From assembly GCA_015179025.1 (NCBI GenBank), contig WHUX01000775.1, positions 1 to 11,210 on the forward strand: a stretch of 11,210 bases of DNA, written 5' to 3'. This document shows positions 7,776 through 11,210 of this stretch, in pieces. The notes under the pieces are model-generated. The model made no database searches and was not told the DNA's origin. It saw only the letters and a program-made list of their open reading frames with translations. The stretch comes from Terfezia claveryi. Lineage: Eukaryota; Ascomycota; Pezizomycetes; Pezizales; Pezizaceae. Position 1 is the first letter of the stretch, and each line of letters begins with the position of its first letter. The position numbers and the translations under genes were made by a program.

Positions 7776-7966
7776 ATATCTTCGAAGTCGAGTCCATTGT
7801 GGACTCCTACAAGAATCGAGGAGTAGTCAAGTATAGGGTGCGTTGGGAAGGATATACGGAGTTTGAAGACACTTGGGAAACCTTCAACAAGTTAGATAAC
7901 TGTCCAGAGAAGCTCAAAGAGTATCGAGAGAAGTTCTCCAATAAGCCACGTGATAAAAAAGACATC
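7776..7966 (+). other. C-terminal chromodomain of element B integrase
   Basis: The segment FEVESIVDSYKNRGVVKYRV, followed by RWEGYTEFEDTWETFNKL, matches the chromodomain pattern of EVE strand, KYxVxWxGY core and TWE strand, then a C-terminal helix (PEKLKEYREKF). In chromoviruses this domain is thought to guide integration toward methylated-histone chromatin. It is free of stops and ends with Pol at TAA 7967. The aromatic-cage residues cannot be fully judged by eye. Confidence 0.85.
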
Positions 7967-7969
7967 TAA

Positions 7970-8246
7970 AGTTTGAACTTATGTCCAGTGTTTCATGAAT
8001 GAAGACATGGTACCTTTTACCCTCCTACTCGTCGCCTTTTTCCTGTGGGTTTTTTAGTGCGAGGTTTGGTTTATAATGGCCATGGCATGTATGTGTAAGC
8101 ACACCGGTCTTGTGGTACCCTTAAATAGGATAGAAGTATTGGTCAGAATGGTCAGTACCTATGCCACCATGGTTACCTAAGTTATTACTAATACTTGTCT
8201 TCTCTAGGGTTGGAAAGACTTAAATTCAGCCTAGGACAGCTGCCTC
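7970..8246 (+). other. 3' untranslated region of element B
   Basis: About 280 bp between the pol stop and the polypurine tract with no ORF or recognisable motif on either strand. It contains short T-rich runs and looks like ordinary retroelement 3' UTR. Confidence 0.6.
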
Positions 8247-8260
8247 GGAACGGGGAGTAA
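8247..8260 (+). other. Polypurine tract of element B
   Basis: GGAACGGGGAGTAA lies immediately before the TGTTAC start of the 3' LTR. This purine-rich tract would prime plus-strand DNA synthesis. Position and composition fit chromovirus tracts; one C interrupts it. Confidence 0.75.
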
Positions 8261-8329
8261 TGTTACTGCTCAGGTAAGAGGCCTACCCTCGACAGGGAAT
8301 ATTCTAATACCTAATTATGGCTACTAACT
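8261..8329 (+). repeat. Truncated 3' LTR of element B (first 69 bp)
   Basis: Aligns with 2262-2330 with about six substitutions, several of them C/T or G/A, and no indel. Similarity stops abruptly after CTAACT and the following sequence is unrelated to the rest of the 5' LTR. Roughly 600 bp of the LTR are missing, either deleted or displaced by an insertion beyond the window. Confidence 0.88.
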
Positions 8330-8423
8330 ACATCAGCAAAAACAATATTTGTATCCTGTGTATCAGACGTATGTAACGCACGGGACAATAACTCAAAATC
8401 AGGACGCAAATGCTTGTTGCGCC

Positions 8424-8715
8424 AGCGTCCAGACGCACTGGGACGTTGCTCATATGCTTGGGACACAACACCAATTCTTGGTAGTTGGGCTCGCGTCTAG
8501 GATGCACTATGACATTGCTCACACGCCTAGGACGCAATACTAATGCTGGGCATTTGTTCTCGCATCTGGGATGCACTGGGACGTTGCCACCATGCTTGGG
8601 ACGTACTGGAATGTTGCCCTCTCGCCTAGGATGCAACACCAATGCTGGGCAGTTGATCTCACATCTGGGACGCACTGGGATGTTACCCCCATGCCTGGGA
8701 TGCAAGCATACATGC
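8424..8715. repeat. Decayed minisatellite, 69-bp period (30-bp + 39-bp blocks)
   Basis: Four units start near 8424, 8492, 8561 and 8660. A typical unit joins a 30-bp block (CTGGGATGCACTGGGACGTT and on) to a 39-bp block (CTAGGATGCAACACCAATGC and on). The third unit has an extra 30-bp block, making it 99 bp. Copies differ mostly by transitions. The period is a multiple of three, so long repeated frames stay open on both strands (168 codons on the minus strand, 8834-8328). I treat these as by-products, because several overlapping frames are open at once and none has a motif. Confidence 0.8.
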
Positions 8716-8961
8716 AACCTTTGTCCCGATGCACTTGGTGGGTAAACACAGCTTGCATCTGCTACGTTCTTACACCAGCCAGCTATGTAGCCGGGTTTGC
8801 AACCTTTGAATATGTATGCAGCAGAAACATTCATTGTATTCGCTAATTATTTTATACACAGAGAGGTATTTAGCAATAGATATATACATGGAACATGTGT
8901 GCAGCAACACTCGCTCTAACCCTTGGCCTAAGCTTCACTCTAACTCTCGTTATATCTATAT
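8716..8961. other. Region without a recognisable gene
   Basis: Spacer between the two tandem arrays. The only structure is an early, imperfect run of CTCTAA-type words from about 8911. Confidence 0.5.
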
Positions 8962-9021
8962 CTCTAACTCTTGCTCTAATTCTCGCTCTAATGCTCTCTC
9001 TAATACTCGCTGTAATATGTG
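8962..9021 (+). repeat. 12-bp tandem repeat, CTCTAA-type, five units
   Basis: Units at 8962, 8974, 8986, 8998 and 9010 read CTCTAACTCTTG, CTCTAATTCTCG, CTCTAATGCTCT, CTCTAATACTCG and CTGTAATATGTG. Related words occur back to about 8911. The last unit overlaps the presumed LTR start of element C at 9020. Confidence 0.75.
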
Positions 9022-9286
9022 TTGAAAATAATCATTTCCTTTCGATATAGTTATGTACTTCCATACAATACATTGTTCTCTCTTACGATTACTTCCACAT
9101 CATGCTGATACCCAATATGGACACTTGCTACCCGATTAAGGACTTCTGTATTATTTCTTTTACATATATTCACATGTCGTTCACATGTTATTATTATCTT
9201 TGTTTACTTTCCTAACTTAGTATCTATTATCATTGCATGATGCTACTTTACTACTTAAGGTTACTGCTTACTTGTCTCAGTTGTCA

Positions 9287-9333
9287 TGACTCAACGATCA
9301 ACACTATGACTTTCTGTTATATTCGTTGACTCA
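9287..9333. promoter_or_regulatory. Two TGACTCA (Gcn4/AP-1-type) sites
   Basis: TGACTCA at 9287-9293 and again at 9327-9333, 40 bp apart, about 120-165 bp before the TATA box. With their flanks they form a near-inverted pair, TGACTCAACG and CGTTGACTCA. TGACTCA is the consensus for fungal Gcn4/Cpc1 bZIP activators of amino-acid control. Binding is inferred. Confidence 0.55.
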
Positions 9334-9452
9334 TATTACTGTCTCAGTCGCACACCTCTATGTATTTCTTTATTCATATGTGTACGATATACTATTCTTA
9401 GGTTATGTAACTTAGACTTTCTTATTAGATCTTTACCCTCAACTCGTACTAT

Positions 9453-9459
9453 TATATAT
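9453..9459 (+). promoter_or_regulatory. TATA box of LTR C
   Basis: TATATAT at 9453-9459, about 430 bp into the LTR, downstream of the TGACTCA pair and roughly 200 bp before the LTR end, the expected place for a U3 core promoter. Confidence 0.5.
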
Positions 9460-9655
9460 GAGTTTCCTACTCCTATATTTAGTTCTATACACTTCTCGAT
9501 TAGACTCAATAGACCGTCTACTCTCGACATAGTTCAACCATCTGCTCTCTCGCACTTCTGCTCGCTTGCACTCTCTGCTTAATAGCACTACTGTCCACCG
9601 CTACTACCTCCGTAATTACTACCGCAATACCTCCACTCATAGTAACCTTTCAATA

Positions 9656-9667
9656 GGTTATGAGCCC
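9656..9667 (+). other. Half-tRNA-type primer binding site (initiator tRNA-Met)
   Basis: GGTTATGAGCCC is the exact reverse complement of GGGCTCATAACC, the anticodon arm of fungal initiator tRNA-Met with its CAU anticodon. Drosophila copia and yeast Ty5 are known to prime with a cleaved half of this tRNA through the same segment. It lies a few bases after the LTR end, as required. Confidence 0.82.
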
Positions 9668-9732
9668 GGAATAGCTCAGGACAACTCGATAACTCTCTCA
9701 CATTTACCTTCCCTCCCACATATATCTATACA

Positions 9733-11210
9733 ATAGCATCCGGTTCAGGTTCTAGTTCTGGTGGTAAAGGAAAGGCTGTACCTTCTATCTTCCGACTACC
9801 GAAAGACTTCAAGCCTATTCCAGTCAAACTCAATAATATTGAGTCATTTACCAGCAAAGACAACTATGAAGACTGGGCTGATACTGTCAAGATAATTATG
9901 AGAGGCATGGGTTGTAAGGAACTCATTATTGAAGGACTTAAACCTGCGACAGATGCGACACAAGAAGAGAAAGAACTTTTCACAGCAATGGAAAATCAAG
10001 CTATCCTCATGCTAATATAGGTTATCAGCAAACCTATACTGAAGGTCGTCTCTAAGTTTGATTCACCACACGAAATCTGGACTCATCTCAAAGACCAGTA
10101 TTACCGTGACACTCCATTTTCTTTCGTACATCAACTGCGCATACTCTTTACTTTAGCCTCAACTTATATTTCTAATACCTCCTTCGCCGACTTCATTGAG
10201 CAATTTGAGACTGAGTAGTCTCGACTTTACTCTCTCACTGGCTCTTCAGATGAATATCGTAAATCCCTCCGCACTTTCCTTGATAAGGACAAAGCCAAAA
10301 GGGACATTCTCCTCTTCTTCCTCGTCGAACATCACTCTAATATAGTCGACAACCTCTCAACTAAGTCTGACCTTACATATGCCGATGCAAAATTACGACT
10401 CCTCTCTGTTGGTTCCGAAATCGAAAAACGGGACACTGCTCTCTCTGCCTCCTTCAAGAAGAAAGGCAAGCCTCAACAGCAGCAATCACAACAACAGAAC
10501 AAGGACTCCGATGTGGAATGCACCTATTGCAAGAAGCATCAACTCGGTAAATACATAGGTTATACATGGCAGAAGTGCCAGAAGTTGAAAAAGTCAAACG
10601 AGGATAAGAAGAAGGATAAAAAGAAGGAAGACAAGAAGGAACAGGCTCTTATCGTTGGCAGCTCTAGTAGCTCCAAGGACGAGGCTCTTAGTGTCAATAA
10701 CCCATCCCGAAAAACCATCTGGAAATTCGATATAGCGTGCAGTGCTCACATGACCAACGACATAGAACACTTCGAGAACTTTTCAGAGGATAGTGGAACT
10801 GTAGAAGGAGCTGGCAATAATCTCCTCGAAGCTAAAGGAAAAGGGACAGTCCTTCTCAACTGTCTACTCCCTAACGGCTCTACTTCCACTGTTCGTCTTG
10901 TCAATATTCGATATGTTCCTTCTCTTGGTCACTTACTGTTTTCTTGGAATGCTATTCGATCTCGTCTTTCCACCTTTTCTATGGACTCTGGGTTTTATGT
11001 TACGAAAAAAGGCAATGATTCTGTGTTATTTATGGTGGAATTTGTTGGAAGTCTTCCGTTTATTATTGAGTCAAATGAAAAGGCATTGGTTTCCTCCTCT
11101 CGAAAAACAATCGATTACTGGCATCAGTCATTCGGTCATCAAGCCATTACTGTCCTCAAGTATAAAGTACTCTACTCTGATGGTGATATTCTTCCAACAC
11201 CCCCTGATAA
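9733..11210 (+). pseudogene. gag-pol: Ty1/copia Gag-Pol, 5' part, decayed (element C)
   Basis: A single frame of 492 codons running off the right edge. ATG is absent where expected; ATA at 9733 followed by GCA suggests a G-to-A loss of the start. Residues about 20-240 form the copia-type Gag (KLNNIESFTSKDNYEDWADT, later DSPHEIWTHLKDQYY). A zinc-knuckle-like site is at residues 263-282 (CTYCKKHQ, then GYTWQKC; Tyr stands where His is usual). A Lys-rich linker follows, then the protease, with catalytic Asp at residue 333 in WKFDIACSAHMTND, where Ile replaces the Ser/Thr after Asp. A GAG-pre-integrase motif is at about 463 (WHQSFGH). Two TAG stops at 10018 and 10216 would fit Gln and Gln/Trp. 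Every defect is a possible C:G-to-T:A change. Integrase, RT and RNase H lie beyond the window. Confidence 0.9.

Larger units (their letters stand above)
4667..7969 (+). pseudogene. pol: Pol of element B (PR-RT-RH-IN-chromodomain), decayed
   Basis: One continuous frame, -1 relative to gag, from the codon after the slip site to TAA at 7967-7969, about 1100 codons, a normal length for chromovirus Pol. It would be made as Gag-Pol and cleaved by its own protease. Domain order is PR, RT, RNase H, integrase, chromodomain (detailed below). Sixteen premature stops: 4826, 5729, 6296, 7553 TAG; 5177, 5243, 5534 TAA; 5372, 5375, 5453, 5546, 5600, 6356, 6449, 7037, 7079 TGA. At 5243 the context calls for Trp, so TGG would have needed two G-to-A changes. 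Several missense changes at conserved sites go the same way. The frame has no net indel shift. An acidic linker (EEDEEEVEDVEVEG, about 6605-6646) lies between RNase H and integrase. It cannot make a full protein. Confidence 0.92.
2262..8329 (+). mobile_element. Ty3/gypsy chromovirus, nearly full-length, decayed (element B)
   Basis: The order is 5' LTR, gag, -1 frameshift signal, pol (PR-RT-RH-IN-chromodomain), polypurine tract, start of 3' LTR. The two LTR starts (2262-2330 and 8261-8329) align over 69 bp with about six differences and both begin TGTTAC. Integrase downstream of RNase H plus a C-terminal chromodomain place it among the chromoviruses of the Ty3/gypsy group. Gag and pol keep their frames with no net shift but carry 29 premature stops, so the copy is dead at the protein level. 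The 3' LTR is cut short after 69 bp, so target-site duplications cannot be checked. Confidence 0.93.
9020..9652 (+). repeat. 5' LTR of element C
   Basis: Starts TGTTGAAAATAATC at 9020, a common copia-type start, and ends near TTTCA at 9652 just before the primer site. The end could also be 9655 if ATA was once ACA. Length is about 633 bp. It is AT-rich with a TATA box at 9453 and two TGACTCA sites upstream of it. The second LTR is outside the window, so both ends are inferred from motifs. Confidence 0.65.
9020..11210 (+). mobile_element. Ty1/copia retrotransposon, 5' part, decayed (element C)
   Basis: 5' LTR, primer site and the start of a single gag-pol frame, running off the right edge. 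Protease directly after the zinc knuckle, then a GAG-pre-integrase domain, gives the copia order with integrase expected before RT. It is much less damaged than element B (two stops in 492 codons), so it is either younger or less exposed to mutation. Confidence 0.88.

Noticed and set aside
2946..7969. Stops as programmed readthrough or a reassigned code
   Set aside because: TAG, TAA and TGA all occur in frame, and conserved motifs call for Gln, Arg and Trp at different ones. Mutation explains them better than recoding.
8328..8834. 168-aa minus-strand ORF over the minisatellite as a repeat protein
   Set aside because: The open frame follows from a period divisible by three; frames on both strands are open together and there is no start or domain evidence.

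Overview
The window looks like a transposon graveyard in a filamentous fungus, most likely an ascomycete. It holds parts of three LTR retrotransposons and no convincing intact host gene. The fungal assignment is an inference from the chromodomain-bearing Ty3/gypsy integrase, the Ty1/copia polyprotein with a half-tRNA-type primer site, and decay by C:G-to-T:A transitions as in RIP-like mutation. I cannot name the species. Layout: (A) Positions 1-1407, minus strand: the start of a Ty3/gypsy-like Gag (782 down to 1, running off the left edge, two stop codons), a candidate primer site, and a GC-rich LTR (about 1407-813). That LTR carries a TATA box and three 38-bp repeats, each holding a 28-bp near-palindrome. 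Positions 1408-2261 hold no clear gene: a 55-codon ORF that could head a decayed coding relic, and a perfect 11-bp hairpin. (B) Positions 2262-8329, plus strand: a nearly full-length chromovirus (Ty3/gypsy). It has a 5' LTR, gag, a -1 frameshift site with a slippery heptamer and a perfect H-type pseudoknot, pol (protease, RT, RNase H, integrase, GPY/F, chromodomain), a polypurine tract, and only the first 69 bp of its 3' LTR. I count 29 premature stops in gag plus pol but no net frameshift across about 5 kb, so the element decayed by base substitution. (Between B and C) Positions 8330-9019 hold a decayed GC-rich minisatellite built of 30-bp and 39-bp blocks, then a 12-bp CTCTAA-type tandem repeat. 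(C) Positions 9020-11210, plus strand: the 5' part of a Ty1/copia element. It has a 633-bp LTR with a TATA box and two TGACTCA sites, a primer site matching the anticodon arm of initiator tRNA-Met, and a gag-pol frame that reaches the right edge at the GAG-pre-integrase domain. Its start codon appears lost and it has two TAG stops. How the parts work together: in each element the LTR would drive a genomic RNA. In B, Gag would be made in excess and Gag-Pol by frameshifting just before the gag stop. In C, Gag and Pol share one frame. None of the three appears able to make a full protein now. The most notable observation is the well-preserved frameshift pseudoknot of B.
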